A stretch of DNA of 64,000 bases from Bidens hawaiensis (lineage: Eukaryota > Streptophyta > Magnoliopsida > Asterales > Asteraceae). The translations under genes and the position numbers were made by a program. Below are positions 11,242 through 22,659 of this stretch, one piece after another; within the stretch, counting starts at the first letter, position 1; each line of letters opens with the position of its first letter. The stretch covers positions 1 through 64,000 of the forward strand of contig JAIQDT010002855.1 in NCBI GenBank assembly GCA_021521415.1, in the 5' to 3' direction. The notes under the pieces were generated by a model. That model searched no databases. It was not told the origin of the DNA and saw only the letters and a program-made list of their open reading frames with translations.

Positions 11242-12208
11242 CTAAGAGCTTACTAATATGTTAAGCGTTATACAAAAGGATGGTGTTTAACTTGTTATCC
11301 TTAATTTTAAAAGGGATTTTTAGTTTTAATAATTCTAGTTGTAAAACTTTAAATCATGTTCTAACATGCATTTAGTAACATGATTATTTTGAAACCATTT
11401 TCAAAATTCTAATTTATAATAAAACCATTTTATTATGGGCGTGAGACGGCTAGTTAATAAATCCATTTTATTAAACTACGTGTCACGTGATTACCGATAA
11501 TTGTTAGAACCCGTTTTATGCTTTGTTAATTAATTCTATGTGACGAAGTTGATATCCTAATATCTAACAACCACACAATCAAACAATCAATTAACAAGCA
11601 TACACAATTATACTAGACACGAGCCACTAAGTTAGACCACACTTGTTAGCCGAAACAAGTGTGTGTCTTAGGTCCGATCCTAAGGGACACACGACACATG
11701 GATGTTGTAGCTCCCACTTGATCCCGCATCCAAATGCGTCAAGCATCTTCTTCAACCCCGTTGTAATCCATTGGGCTTGAACTTGGGCCTTAGCTTCCAT
11801 AAGCTTCCATTTGGGCTCAATGGGTGGGCTTAGGTCCTTTTGGGCTTGAATCCCCTTAATGGGCTTGTGAGACCCATTATCACCATACCCGGCCCAATAA
11901 GGCCCAAACTTCCAATTTTGCAATCTTCTTTAAATTTACAAAACAAATGTCCTAATACATTTTTTCTATAAAATAAAGATATTACAAATAAACTATTTAT
12001 TACATACCCATATGAATAAATAATTACAAAACTGCCCCTAATTAATTATTATAAACCGAAACTTTGAATAATTAATAACAATCACAACAAACATCCATTT
12101 GGTCTACGGCTCGGTCTAGTTTTAACAAACATAACCCGTTATGTCTTAGGAACCCGTTCCAAAACCCCTTGACCTTATCGGGCCTAGACAAACCCAATAA
12201 TTTGATTA

Positions 12209-12397
12209 TGGGCTTCGGCCCACATGTGCAAAACACATGGGCTTCGGCCCAATAGAAAGTCTCATGGGCTTCGGCCCATTTAACCAAAAATGGGCTTCGG
12301 GCCATTTCACTTTCTCCCCCTTTTTTTTTTCCGGTTAGCCCATTAACCAAAACAAGTGGGCTTCGGCCCAATTTCACCCGAATTGGGCTTCGGCCCA
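12209..12397 (-). repeat. Six copies of a TGGGC-loop-GCCCA hairpin
   Basis: The word TGGGCTTCGGCCCA occurs at 12,209, 12,238, 12,265, 12,357 and 12,384, with a one-base-longer variant at 12,291. In element RNA each reads as a 5-bp stem (UGGGC/GCCCA) closing a CGAA loop. On the plus strand it would be a C(UUCG)G tetraloop. Each copy also carries TGGGCY on both strands, the plant site II / TCP-type motif. Confidence 0.85.
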
Positions 12398-12409
12398 TTT
12401 ACTCGGTTT

Positions 12410-12411
12410 TA

Positions 12412-12442
<31 letters not shown>

Positions 12443-12447
12443 TTTTT
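12410..12447. repeat. TA dinucleotide run followed by poly-T
   Basis: An alternating TA microsatellite of about 20 bp followed by about 14 T, within the copia leader. Confidence 0.85.
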
Positions 12448-12570
12448 GAACAAAGCCAAAAATTATAACAAGATTAAATACAAAAAATCATGCATGTTAA
12501 TTTTTGTATAAAATCTTTCAAGGGGAAAAATATAAAACCGAAAACCCGAAGCTTAGTTTCCCGTATCCCG

Positions 12571-12583
12571 GCTCTTGATGCCA
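12571..12583 (-). other. copia primer-binding site
   Basis: On the minus strand TGGCATCAAGAGC lies 2 nt inside the 5' LTR. It resembles the initiator-tRNA-Met primer site TGGTATCAGAGC, with one substitution and one inserted base. Confidence 0.75.
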
Positions 12584-12585
12584 TT

Positions 12586-13550
12586 TGTTGGGTTTCTATG
12601 GATATTTTAAATTTAGTTAACCATTTAACTAGTCACAATTAAGGCGGAAGCGTGATATAAACAAACTAAACATATGTATCCATGTGTATATATATGTATA
12701 TATATTACAAGTTTATAGGAAATGTGTACATGAATAACCTAATTTATTCATGTTATAAGATTACCAATAATCTATATATTAGAAACCCGAAGCAAGGATC
12801 AAATGATACGGGAAAAACTAAACTATCAAAGCTTGTAAAACTTACATTCTTAAACCTTTAAGAGATGTAGTTGATGGTTGAAGAAGATGATGATGTTGAT
12901 GCTAGACTTTCAAAGGGAAGATCCTCAAACGGAAGATACCTCGAGCCTCCAACACACACCGAGCTATGTTAGGGAGCTTGAACACGAGAAAAACGAGACC
13001 CGAACCTCTTCTTTTCTTGTCTTCGGCCGAACCAAAAAGCAAGAGAGAAAAGGTGTTGTATATTTTTTCTTACTTGAAAGTATGTTGATGCTATTTAAAA
13101 ATGAGATCATATCTCAATCAAATCCTTGGTTAGGTCTTGGTCAAGTAAGTCTTACTCAACCTACATCAACTCTTTACCAACTTTGACCAAGTGTATGGAG
13201 TGTATGTGACTCATGTTTTAAATGATATATATATTTTATACCTTATAAAATATATAAACACCCCTTCTTTTATAAACCATTTTATAAAAGAACACATGTT
13301 TAAATAATCATTCCAATAATAATTATTTGAATAAATAAATTAACCAATTAATTTATTTAACACTTTCAAGTAATTATTCAGAAACCCGATTTCTGAATGT
13401 GTCGTGTTCTGTATTTGTTTTATAGATCATATCTCAACAAATACATAATTGGTGTGTGTCTAACTCGTTATTGGGTATGACCCGACTTGGATCAAACACA
13501 ACTAGCCACATTAACCTAATTATGTGTCTCGGGCATACGGTATTCCAACA
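12586..13550 (-). repeat. copia 5' LTR
   Basis: Upstream LTR of the minus-strand copia element, 965 bp. It equals 5,047-6,011 except for one base that I can find. It should carry the promoter. TATA-like sequence (TATATATTTTATAAGG on the minus strand, near 13,240-13,260) is present, but the whole stretch is AT-rich, so I do not call a precise box. Confidence 0.97.
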
Positions 13551-15654
13551 TTAACACCATTTTTTCCCTCTTCAGTTGCAAACTTGAAGTAAAACACACC
13601 ACTCCCATTAGAAGACACATCAACAATACCAAATTCCTTCCACATTCTACTCACATTATATCTAACCCAGGCAATAGTACACTCGGTTCCAATAAAAGAA
13701 CCATAAAGCATTCTTTTATAAGTTTCTCTAGCTTGATCCAAAATTTCTTTTTTAACCACAACCACTTTCTCATCAGATTCTAACACCATAGGAGGACAAT
13801 ATGCTATCTGAGCTTTCACTTGGGCTTTCTCCTCACCATTAACAACATTAGCATAAGTGAGATTTACCCTATTATCCTTCAGTTTAGCCTCTTTAGGTTT
13901 CACTGTAGAATCATCTATCACAACCTTACCATTGACATCCCTTCTTGCCCTGAACACAATTTGCTTCTCCTCTACCTTTCCGAATACAAAATCTTTTAAC
14001 AATTCACTATCTAACTTCTTAGTAGCTTTGTTAACAAAAGTTCTAATTTTCTGCCTTTTTTTGACTATTTGCTGCATTGTAGCCTTCATTGTTTGTTTCT
14101 GGCATTTCTTCTTTTTAACTAGCACCAATTCTATTTGTTTTTCACCATTTTCATCTTCTTTGACCGTAGGAACTAAAGCTGTAACAGGATTAATACACAA
14201 CCTAGGTACCACTTCTTGATCCAACTCCCCTTTACCCACTTTAAAAAGTTCTAAACTTTGGCCTCTCTTTGGTCAACTTTTTAGATTTTTCTTTCACTTT
14301 GTTTTTTGATTGATGAATTTTGAACTGTTTTCTATTACCATCTTCCAGAACTTCATACTTTGTATGACCTTTAACTTTGCTTCTCTTACCCGGTTCATTA
14401 GTGGTTATTTTACTCACATAATTTACAATAGCAAAATGAGACAAATCATCTAACACCTTTTGTCCGTACAACAGTTTTCGTTTGACCAGCCTAACTCTAT
14501 TACTCTTAGGTAGACTTTTATTAGCATTAAAACTTTCTTGTAGAACTTTGACATTCAATCTTTCTGCTAACGGAGTGAAATGAGGCATAAACTTGTTTTC
14601 AGTAAAATAAATAGTACCATTATCATCCAATGTAAACAAATGTTTGTAGAACAAATGAAAATTTATTTCTTGTTCTGACTGAGTAGGCAAATGAGCAATC
14701 CATTCTTTAATTTGAGAAGAGCACTCTGCTGGGTTTGGACGTGTTCGTTCTACAAAATTATTAGTAACCCCAATGCCATTATCTTCAATAATTGTTAGAC
14801 CGGAATTCTGAACAGAATTTTTAACTGCCGGCATAACCACCTCCTCGCCATCAGAGTTAGTTATAGAATCCGTTATAATAAAAGTTGTATCCTGTGCTTG
14901 ACAATTAATACCTTTAACGGATTCTGTTGCAAACCCCCTGAACCCCGACCTTGTTCATCAATGGCGGTTACCTCCATGGCACCAGGATTAGAACTAAATT
15001 GCATGATAGGACTAAAATGGGGACCATACACCTCTTTAAGATACTCTAATTCTTCCTTTGTAGGTGAATCCCTGTGCAGAATAGCATCAATTTCTTCTCT
15101 AGTCATGAATTTGCCTGAAATTCTTGATTTTCACCCTTCGGATCCCTAATTTCTTCTTTCGAACCTTCATATTTTTTAACATCATGCATAAAACGTTCTG
15201 CATGCTCAATAACATCTTGATTATCACCATAATTTTCAAAAACATGTGCTATGTTTTTCACAATATATGAACGAGTGTTTGGATTTTAAAGATCTGGATA
15301 TTCACCATTCATTTTGTTAATAAAATCAAACGAATCCGGGTTTAGACCCTGTTTCTCGGTATCCATGGAGTCCACGGATGCTCCAGACTTCATTAATGGC
15401 ATATCCAGCCCAATACCTTCCATTCCTTGGCCCATATCACCATAACCTTCCTGGACTGGGCCATCCATATGTAAGTGTTGATTTGGATCAGGCACAGCAG
15501 TAAACGAACTATGATCCAATTGCATTTTATCATTAGAAACAAGATTTTCATTAAAATTTTCATGACAATTAAAATCACGAACATGATTTTCTCCTGGATC
15601 CGGTTGAAAACCATCCAGATTGGAAGAAATCACATTAGTAAACAACGTATCCAT
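13551..15654 (-). pseudogene. LINE ORF1 (gag-like), N-terminal half
   Basis: The upstream part of LINE ORF1. The start ATG is at 15,654 and opens MDTLFTNVISS. Coding continues through 15,286, 15,106-14,873 and 14,840-14,241 to 14,239-13,551, with stops or frameshifts between these blocks. The last block is lysine-rich and then enters a DUF4283-like fold (IAWVRYNVSRMWKEFG, FYFKFATEEG) that is cut by the copia insertion and resumes at 5,046. ORF1 proteins bind LINE RNA in the cytoplasm. This copy is degenerate, and a 1-bp shift also lies just before the insertion point. Confidence 0.78.
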
Positions 15655-15760
15655 GGATCAAAAGAAGATCCACAAAAGAAAGCAAACCAAAAAACGGTTA
15701 GAAACCACCAAAAACGGTTAGAAAACCGTAGTTTTCCGTTTAGTTTAAAAGTCAACTAAG
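15655..15760 (-). other. Probable LINE 5' untranslated region
   Basis: About 100 bp upstream of the ORF1 ATG, with a repeated AAAAACGGTTAG word. The 5' end of the LINE is not marked by anything I can see; the right limit is a guess. Confidence 0.35.
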
Positions 15761-15825
15761 AAATACATTTAACATTAATATTGATAAATTTATTATTTAG
15801 AAAACCATAATTTATATATCTATAT

Positions 15826-17990
15826 TGTAACACCCTAACCCGGATAGGCTGACGTGTCACAAAGTACAGAGGTATACAGAGACAAAAGTACTGATAGTTT
15901 AAATACTAAGTTCAAAATACATATTATTCAAATAACATAAGCTTAACAGACATCTTTGGGTTATTCCTAAGTGTTAGGTTTCTCTCTTGATCCCGCCCAA
16001 AGTATCATGTGAACCAGAAGGGTAAAAAGGTTAGAATGAGCCACATGCCTAGTTTGGAATATTAAGGCTAAGAAGAAAATAATAACTAACTAAATACAAT
16101 ATCACAATATATCATAACATATGACTGAAAAAAAATCATATAACTAAACTGAAACATATCATATGGATGTACACATAAGCATAACTGAGTCTGATAATAT
16201 GTGACGACATACAAGGGGGCCACTCCTATATGTCAATCACCCGAAATGGCGTAAGCTGTCATACCCACAACCATTTCCTGATACGGAAACTGAAACTGAA
16301 CTAGGATATATCCATACACCTCCCAAAAGCTATGTACCACACATGTACTTAAGAGACGCCGTGAACTAAATCTCCGTCAAGGAAGGAGCACATAACATCG
16401 ATGTCACAATGTTATGCCCGTGGGACACTCCACAGGAATTGAGTTCTCAGGGTAACATAGTACATGTAATATGAGTTATACAATAACAATTCATATCTTA
16501 ACAACTCACGGAACATGCGATAATGAGTACAGTGTAATAATAAATATATCGCATGCTAGCAAGTCAAATAACAAATCATAATCTGAACATGAATCGAACG
16601 GATGGCCAAATGAATCGTGGTGTCAAAGAAGTTAGGAGTTCCAAAGGTACATAATACCAACGGGGTTTATAACAATCGAATACGATAACAATAAGGAGGG
16701 GGTTAGGATCCGTACCTTGATTGCTGATTAGTTGCTTTACACGATATGTACTACAAGTGACACGCTTTTTAATCAACCTACATTGTTTGCATGTAGTTCA
16801 TAAGGTCGTGTACGGTTTGTATAAGGTTACTCTCAAATTTTATCTCATGTATATATGAAAACACATGGAGTCGTTTGTTTAAGAAAAATACGTATTATTT
16901 AACGAGGTCCATATTTATTATTTATATATCTTAACGAATATTATTTTAAGTGTTAAAATGATTATGGATGAATATAAAACAAGGTATCAAAAATAGTTTG
17001 TAATAGTAAGTGGTGTTTGAACTCACGACGGTTTAACCAGTTGGACCAACTTAATATTTGTTAAAATTTATAGAAATAGTTAAACAAATCAATTAAAGAG
17101 CTGTTAAGCTATATTTAAAAAAAATAATAATCGCTACCAGAGGGTTTCAAACCTGCATCTACTCTGTTAGAGTCCAACAATTTAACCATCAGACCAACAA
17201 TCAGTTTATATTTATAATTTCAGAAACAGTGGCTATTTAGTTAAAATAAGCTGTTAATTATTAAAAACAAAATAAAATGCAGCACCCCAAGACCTGATGT
17301 TTAGAAGCAGGAAGCCTTAACCAGTTGCACCACTTAAACTATTGTTCAATAACTAAACAATTAACATTATTAATCACTATTTTCAGTGATATATTAAGAA
17401 CTGATCACCATCCTATACTAGTTATGCTTGTATTTTTACATACAATCATGCTTAAAAACTGTTGAGTTTGTGTTAAGGAAATATTTGTCTAAACTATTTC
17501 GGCAACTATAATTTTGTTGTAGAAGAAGGTAATAGTCCGTACATTTACGAGTAGTAAATGATATAAAAGTTAAAACACTTTCATTGTGTACACTAATAAA
17601 CGAACAAAATCTAATGTGTTTGATTTCATGTAGAACAACATATTAGGATTTTACGATCGTCTAGACGTAATATAGTATCTAAATATTTTGACCCGCTGTC
17701 AAGTCTGAAACCCTTCTATTTTAGATAGCGTTTTAAAAATAACGCTTTAATACATTCAATAATTAGGTTTTGCATTTTTTTTTTAAATTATGTTAGCTGG
17801 TGATCACTCATAAGATTTAGTTTGTAATATTATTATTTATAAATGACACGTTGTTTAGGGTCCCACCAGTGTAGTGAATCGCCATTAGTAATAGAAAACT
17901 TGCAGAACAAGACATTTAAATTGATGAAATTCATGGTAGGAAAGTTATGAAGTACTAGTTGGATGGTGAGTGTTTTGAAATAATAATCTT
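15826..17990. repeat. LTR-like sequence of uncertain extent
   Basis: Starts TGTAACACCCTAACCCGG, a typical end of plant gypsy LTRs, preceded by TATAT. No second copy exists in the window and I cannot find the opposite end or a matching TSD. The three tRNA-like modules inside (17,013-17,340) resemble one in the gypsy LTR at 60,880, which supports an LTR origin, perhaps a solo LTR. No coding sequence is recognisable. Confidence 0.35.
17013..17340 (-). repeat. Three tRNA-like modules (A-box and B-box-like words)
   Basis: On the minus strand, at about 17,060-17,013, 17,205-17,140 and 17,335-17,290, there are words close to a pol III A box (TGGTCCAACTGG, TGGTCTGATGG, TGGTGCAACTGG), each followed by TTAAR. 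The first two are followed by a B-box-like word (GAGTTCAAAC, AGGTTTGAAACC). They are too short or divergent to be real tRNAs. Confidence 0.4.
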
Positions 17991-18723
17991 ATTAAAGTCA
18001 GCAAACACTCTCAAAACCCATTAAACTAAACCTAAATCCAAACCATATTTCTCCGCTGTCATCTTTTATCAACAGAGCCTGAATCTATAAACAAATTAAT
18101 TAAGATCAATTTCATAAACCACCCTTACCTCAACGGACTCTTTTTCGTTTGTGGAAAGACAAGATTCAGTAACGCTTGAAGACGACTACTTGATCCACTA
18201 GAACTACTGCTTGCAGCATTCAAAACCTTGGAATCTTATCCACATGAAAGCATGCATTTACTAATTTATCCTCATGACATCGATCCAAGCCTCTAAGGGA
18301 TTGACAAAGTTGTAAACGATTATGACACAGATGACATGGACACCATGTTTACTAAATAAAAGCAAGTCTCCGTCTGTGTTGGAGTGGAAGATAAGTCTAA
18401 AAAGGATACAAATTTGAGGCATGGACAAGATTTCTATTTGCGTTAGATATTTGATGTCGATATTTTCTGTGTTATATGCAATCATTTGCTTTGTTCTTTG
18501 TTCCTTGTTATCATACACACTTTCTATGTTTTTGGGAATGTTTGGTTTCACTGATTTAGGAAGTGCATGCTCAAACTTTTCTTTCTTTGAATAACTAAAA
18601 AACATAGACCTGAAATCTATTGCAAAACACCAACTATCCAATGAAACATTCCTAAAAAATCCAATAGCAATCCAACACACACAATTATTATTAGTAATTT
18701 GAATACCAGAGTTCTATCTATTA
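17991..18723. other. Spacer with no recognised gene
   Basis: A 139-codon open frame on the minus strand (18,261-18,680) has no similarity I recognise. A serine-rich minus-strand stretch at 18,235-18,125 ends at a GAG|GTAAGG donor-like site, but the next acceptor-like site is only about 50 nt away, so I do not call an exon. Confidence 0.4.
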
Positions 18724-19177
18724 GACTATGTGTAGTGGTTGTTTGGTTAACATGCCACCTAGGCTTCATGTAAGTGAATATAAATTGCTTAAAGCTCCTT
18801 TTATATTAAGTATCATGGTTTTAACTAACAGGAATTATTACTCTTATCATTTTTTATCATCTAAATATTTTATTATACAATAAATATAATAATTTAAATA
18901 ATAAAACAACACAATAATGTTTTAATAAAGTAAAAGTTACAAGCATATAGGATAAAAAATGATACCTGAAATAAGAATAAAAATAAATAAAGGAAACTTG
19001 AAATAAAAAGAAGACATTAGAACATTTATCTAAAAAAAAGACTAATGATTGACATGATAATTGGTACAATTATTTAATGTAATAATCGATGTTCTTCTCA
19101 TCGTTAATTTTACGATTTTCCATAAATGTTTTACAAAGTCCGCTTGAAGATTCACATGATTGCCCCTATTTTATATT

Positions 19178-19470
19178 TTATGTATTTGCTCGTTTTTCTT
19201 CTACATTTAGTAGTGTGGGCACATGTTGGATGCCATCATCATATTCTTGACAAATCGCTTTCCCCAAATCCTTTAAGTTCATATTATATTTTTGACAAGC
19301 GCTTAAAATTACTAACAGCTCGTAAAAAAATAGCTGGAGGTTCATACGAAAGCGATGTAGGAACTTATCATGATCATACAAAAGTCTTTCAATAAAATAA
19401 TCTTCCATCAACTGTTATATTGGTGGTGGTCGTCTAAGCGGTTCAGGTCGTGATGTTTGACTAAGCTCGA
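19178..19470 (-). pseudogene. Fragment resembling the N-terminus of an ALP1/HARBI1-like nuclease
   Basis: The minus strand encodes MEDYFIERLLYDHDKFLHRF followed by RMNLQLFFYELL. This resembles the conserved D-YF-E-x-x-Y-x-x-x-x-F-RRFRM segment near the start of plant Harbinger transposases. An in-frame stop lies just upstream and the sequence diverges after about 40 residues. It sits inside the element with TTA target duplication, which is the main reason to take it seriously. No catalytic DDE part is present. Confidence 0.45.
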
Positions 19471-19645
19471 CTAAAAGTTTAACCACCAATTAAACAACTT
19501 TGATTATCACCGCATCATGTATCTCCCAAGAAGATAAATCGTTGGTTATTGATTTATTTTTTTAAGACTTAGCGACGTAGAAAATATGAATTTCGTGTGG
19601 TGAAAATGGTTGAAATTCTTTGTTTATATGTCGTAAAATTTGAAG

Positions 19646-19681
<36 letters not shown>

Positions 19682-19682
19682 T
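19646..19682. repeat. (ATT)n microsatellite
   Basis: About twelve uninterrupted ATT units within the Harbinger-type element. Confidence 0.95.
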
Positions 19683-19889
19683 CCATGTGTCCAGATAATT
19701 TAAGGAATTAGATAATGAAGAGATTAATGAATTAAAATCACACTTCATGTCCATTATGGAGCCCGTTAAGGGCTTAGCGAGGAAAGTCAAAGGCACCAGA
19801 TTAGTAGTCACGTAATGGTCTTAACGGAGGGAATGGCTGCCACATCATTTGCTTGGAGCCCCCATATTAGTGCACTACGTCTAGTCTTA

Positions 19890-20488
19890 GGTTAACATAC
19901 TTGATTAAGAAACTCAATAAACAATAATAGCAGCAACCTCCAAAAACTAAAACATCAAACTCCATTGACTTCACTCACAAACAGCCCACTTTGACTATTG
20001 AACACCTTGTCAGTCCACATGTTATTAGATAAAAGAATTTGTTTTATCTACTATTCATGAAATATATTTTAAGAAATCTAACACGAAACCATTAACCGTG
20101 TATGCAATATACGAAAATTCAAAAATCCTACAATAATAAATGCCATAATTATTATTATAATCGTTTTAAGTATAATGAATTAGCAGTTTTTTATTGAAGA
20201 TATAATTATAAATTTACTTAAAAATGGCATATTATTATGTCAAATTTGAACGAACTAACATAAAATTTATTAAAACCAGGTACAATGAACCGAACACTTA
20301 ATATAATAATAATCATTGTTTATTAAATGTTTGATAACAATACATAATCAAGATATGGGTAATCAAATATATGTAAATATTACAATGTGAAATACTACAG
20401 CACAAATAAAATATATTAAAAAGGGTAAATGTACTTCCCTCTCTTATTGTCTTTACATATTGGGCTTCTCCCGAGTTTTGGTCTTATG
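19890..20488. other. AT-rich spacer
   Basis: About 600 bp between the Harbinger-type element and the chromovirus. I see no gene, repeat or motif. The last five bases, TTATG, are the left flank of the chromovirus. Confidence 0.6.
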
Positions 20489-20647
20489 TGTAACATCCTA
20501 CTTTTGATAATAATAAATAAAAGAATTTATGTTTGTTTAAAGTGTGTTAATATTAATTAAAAAAATAAAATGAAAGAGCACGGACTTGGTTAATGAAAGA
20601 TGGAATAAGGGATGGTTATGGGCCTTAAGTCCATGGTCTTAAGAGAG

Positions 20648-20655
20648 TATAAATA
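20648..20655 (+). promoter_or_regulatory. LTR TATA box
   Basis: TATAAATA in the context GAGAGTATAAATACTCC, about 160 bp into the LTR. The same word occurs at 28,801-28,808 in the 3' LTR. It is the probable promoter for element RNA. Confidence 0.7.
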
Positions 20656-21892
20656 CTCCTTAAACCTCCCTAAAACCCTAAAATCCTCATTTCTTATTTC
20701 CAAGCCTCCTACACAGTCAAAAACACACACAAACATTCTAGATACGACTAAGAATGGATTTTTATATATCTTGGTTGTACAAGCTAGATACGACTCGTGA
20801 GAGCATAGTGAAACTAATCCATAGCCTAAAAACGTCAAAATGTATGTTCTTTACACATAAAGACTTCATTTTTAAGAACGGTTTGCCCTAAAACTTAGTC
20901 ATAGAGCAAATCGGGTATAGATGTACCATAGAAATGCAAACTTGATGTTAAAAATGGACTTAACGAACTTGTTAGTATATACGGTTCATGTAAAAACCCT
21001 AGATCTAGCCTGAACAGGTTTGGAACCAATAAAGGTTCAAGCTTTTGGTTAAACGAGCTAGACCTTGGCCTAGGATGGTTATGGTAAAGGTTAAAAGGTA
21101 AAAGAATGGTCAAATAGGATAACGGATATCAAAATAATAATGGTGATAATGATAACAGGGACGTGAACAACCTGCGGAGGGTGTATTCGAATGGCCTCCA
21201 TTCGAATACAATATCAATGGGTATTAAAATATGTAAAAATGATGATATTTGAAGTTTAAAGACCCAACAGGGGTGTATCCGAATGGGTTGCATTCGAATG
21301 AAAGCATGAATTTAAAAGAAAGAAAAGAAGAAGAATACATAAGGTATTCGAATACAAAAGTATTCGAATATATTATATTCGAATACAATGGAACTCGAAC
21401 ACAAAAAGGGGGTGGACCTGATTAGAATAGACCAGACTTAACAATTTCTAATGAAACCTAAATAATGCGATTAGGGAAAGTATTGATACATATAATTAAT
21501 GTACAGTTAGCCGAGCCCAACTAAAGAAAGGAGTAACCATTAACGGTGAACGTAACAGAACGCATGTGAGTTTCTAGCCCCATTTCCTTGTTATGTTTTC
21601 GGGGCTGTGTGCGTACTTAGTGTGAATGTTAATACACTTACCTTAACCGGTAAGTGTATGTCATAATGATATATATGATAGTTATGTTTATGTTATGAAT
21701 GCATGCTTGGCAGTACGTGAACGATCTTCGGATATTGCACGTATTGTTAAGGAAGGTATTGTGTAGAAAGTATGAAATGAGTATGTGAAAGAAAGTATGT
21801 ATGAGCCATGTATGTATGATATTATTGAGAGTATGTATGAATGTTATAATGATAATGACAAAGAAAGGTAAGGTATGGATGTATGGTAGAAA

Positions 21893-22092
21893 AAGGAACC
21901 AGGCCCTAATAATACTCGAGGCAAGAGGGAACCGAACCCTAATAATATTCGAGGCAAGAGAGAATCGAGCCCTAATAATACTCGAGGCAAGAGGGAACCG
22001 AACCCTAATAATATTCGAGGCAAGAGGTAACCGGGCCCTAATAATACTCGAGGCAAAAGGGAAGCGGGACCTAATAATACCCGAGGAAAGTA
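21893..22092 (+). repeat. 33-bp minisatellite in the chromovirus 5' LTR
   Basis: About six tandem units of 33 bp, each containing CCTAATAAT and CTCGAGGCAAGAGG. Because 33 is a multiple of three, it produces a false open frame with an 11-residue period. The 3' LTR retains only about three and a half units before it breaks off. Confidence 0.9.
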
Positions 22093-22647
22093 GGGCGTAA
22101 TGCTCTTTAAAACGTATAAGCAAGTATACAAAGAAAGATAAAATATGAAAGAATGAAGGTAAGAAAGTAAGAATAAAGGTATGAATTCATTTGTATGTAT
22201 TAAAGAAAGTATAGCATGTTAAGTACGTAATATATAAAAGTGTTGTATGTTACCTGATTAGCTAGAATTCACTCAGCGTAGTTGACTTTTAGTATGCACG
22301 CAGGTGAGTAGAATGCGGCAACTAGCTTGAGGTGGGCACATGGCAGAAGAATAAAGAGGCTGACATCCGAAGACCTATGATGTTTTTTATGAATTATGTT
22401 TTGACTACGAAAGACAAAAGATGTTTGTTTAAGACATGTTTATGAAAAGTTTATGAAATGTTTATTGAAAGCTTTATATTATGCGAAAGTTTTAACTAAC
22501 TCTGATATTATGAAACTGTGTACATGAGTAAAGGTAAAGTATATGATTCGTTTATTGAAATGTTTATTGAAAGCTTTATATTATGAAACTGTGTACATGA
22601 GTAAAACCAACACCAAAGTAGGGCACCGGGATCGGGGCCTTACAAGT

Positions 22648-22659
22648 TGGTATCAGAGC
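22648..22659 (+). other. Chromovirus primer-binding site
   Basis: TGGTATCAGAGC, the standard initiator-tRNA-Met primer site, 3 nt after the 5' LTR. Confidence 0.93.

Larger units (their letters stand above)
10835..12570 (-). other. copia 5' leader (1.7 kb), structured and repetitive
   Basis: The untranslated leader between the PBS and gag. It holds three copies of a 21-bp motif (10,930; 11,159; 11,221), six copies of a 14-nt inverted repeat (12,209-12,397), further TGGGCTT words at 11,760-11,880, and a TA-rich then T-rich stretch at 12,410-12,447. Open frames here (11,627-11,923 and 12,072-12,398) have no recognisable protein similarity; the second is largely a translation of the hairpin repeats. 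Confidence 0.75.
5047..13550 (-). mobile_element. Complete Ty1/copia LTR retrotransposon, young
   Basis: The element is 8,504 bp long, on the minus strand, inside LINE ORF1. It has two 965-bp LTRs that start TGTTGG and end CCAACA. A perfect 5-bp target duplication TTAAC lies at 5,042-5,046 and 13,551-13,555. It contains a PBS, a long 5' leader, one gag-pol reading frame broken by one stop codon, and a PPT. Comparing the two LTRs by eye I find a single difference (5,402 versus 12,941), so the insertion is recent. Domain order (gag, protease, integrase, RT, RNase H) defines the copia superfamily. I do not assign a lineage. Confidence 0.97.
18724..19886. mobile_element. PIF/Harbinger-type DNA transposon, decayed
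   Basis: 1,163 bp bounded by imperfect terminal inverted repeats: left GACTATGTGTAGTG, right (reverse complement) GACTAGACGTAGTG, 11 of 14 bases matching. It is flanked by the 3-bp duplication TTA (18,721-18,723 and 19,887-19,889). TTA duplication is typical of PIF/Harbinger. An internal transposase-like fragment agrees. Much of the interior is AT-rich noise and the transposase is clearly incomplete. Confidence 0.65.
20489..22644 (+). repeat. Chromovirus 5' LTR
   Basis: Starts TGTAACATCCTAC and ends GGGCCTTACA, 4 bp before the PBS. It is homologous to 28,641-30,190. Relative to that copy it lacks about 40 bp near 20,720-20,760. It contains a 33-bp minisatellite and repeated ATTCGAATAC words at 21,180-21,400. 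Confidence 0.93.

Noticed and set aside
11627..12398. Two open frames (98 and 108 codons) in the copia leader
   Set aside because: No protein similarity; the second consists mostly of translated hairpin repeats.
18125..18235. Serine-rich minus-strand stretch ending at a GT donor-like site
   Set aside because: The nearest acceptor would give an intron of about 50 nt, below the usual plant minimum, and no flanking exons are recognisable.
18261..18680. 139-codon minus-strand open frame
   Set aside because: No recognisable domain, AT-rich, and no supporting splice or promoter context; it could be chance.
19649..19680. Short exact repeats considered as CRISPR-like or satellite arrays
   Set aside because: It is a simple microsatellite; no array in the window has conserved repeats with unique spacers.
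21638..22131. Overlapping open frames on both strands with an 11-residue period
   Set aside because: Produced by the 33-bp minisatellite, which is a multiple of three; the same occurs at 29,826-30,380.
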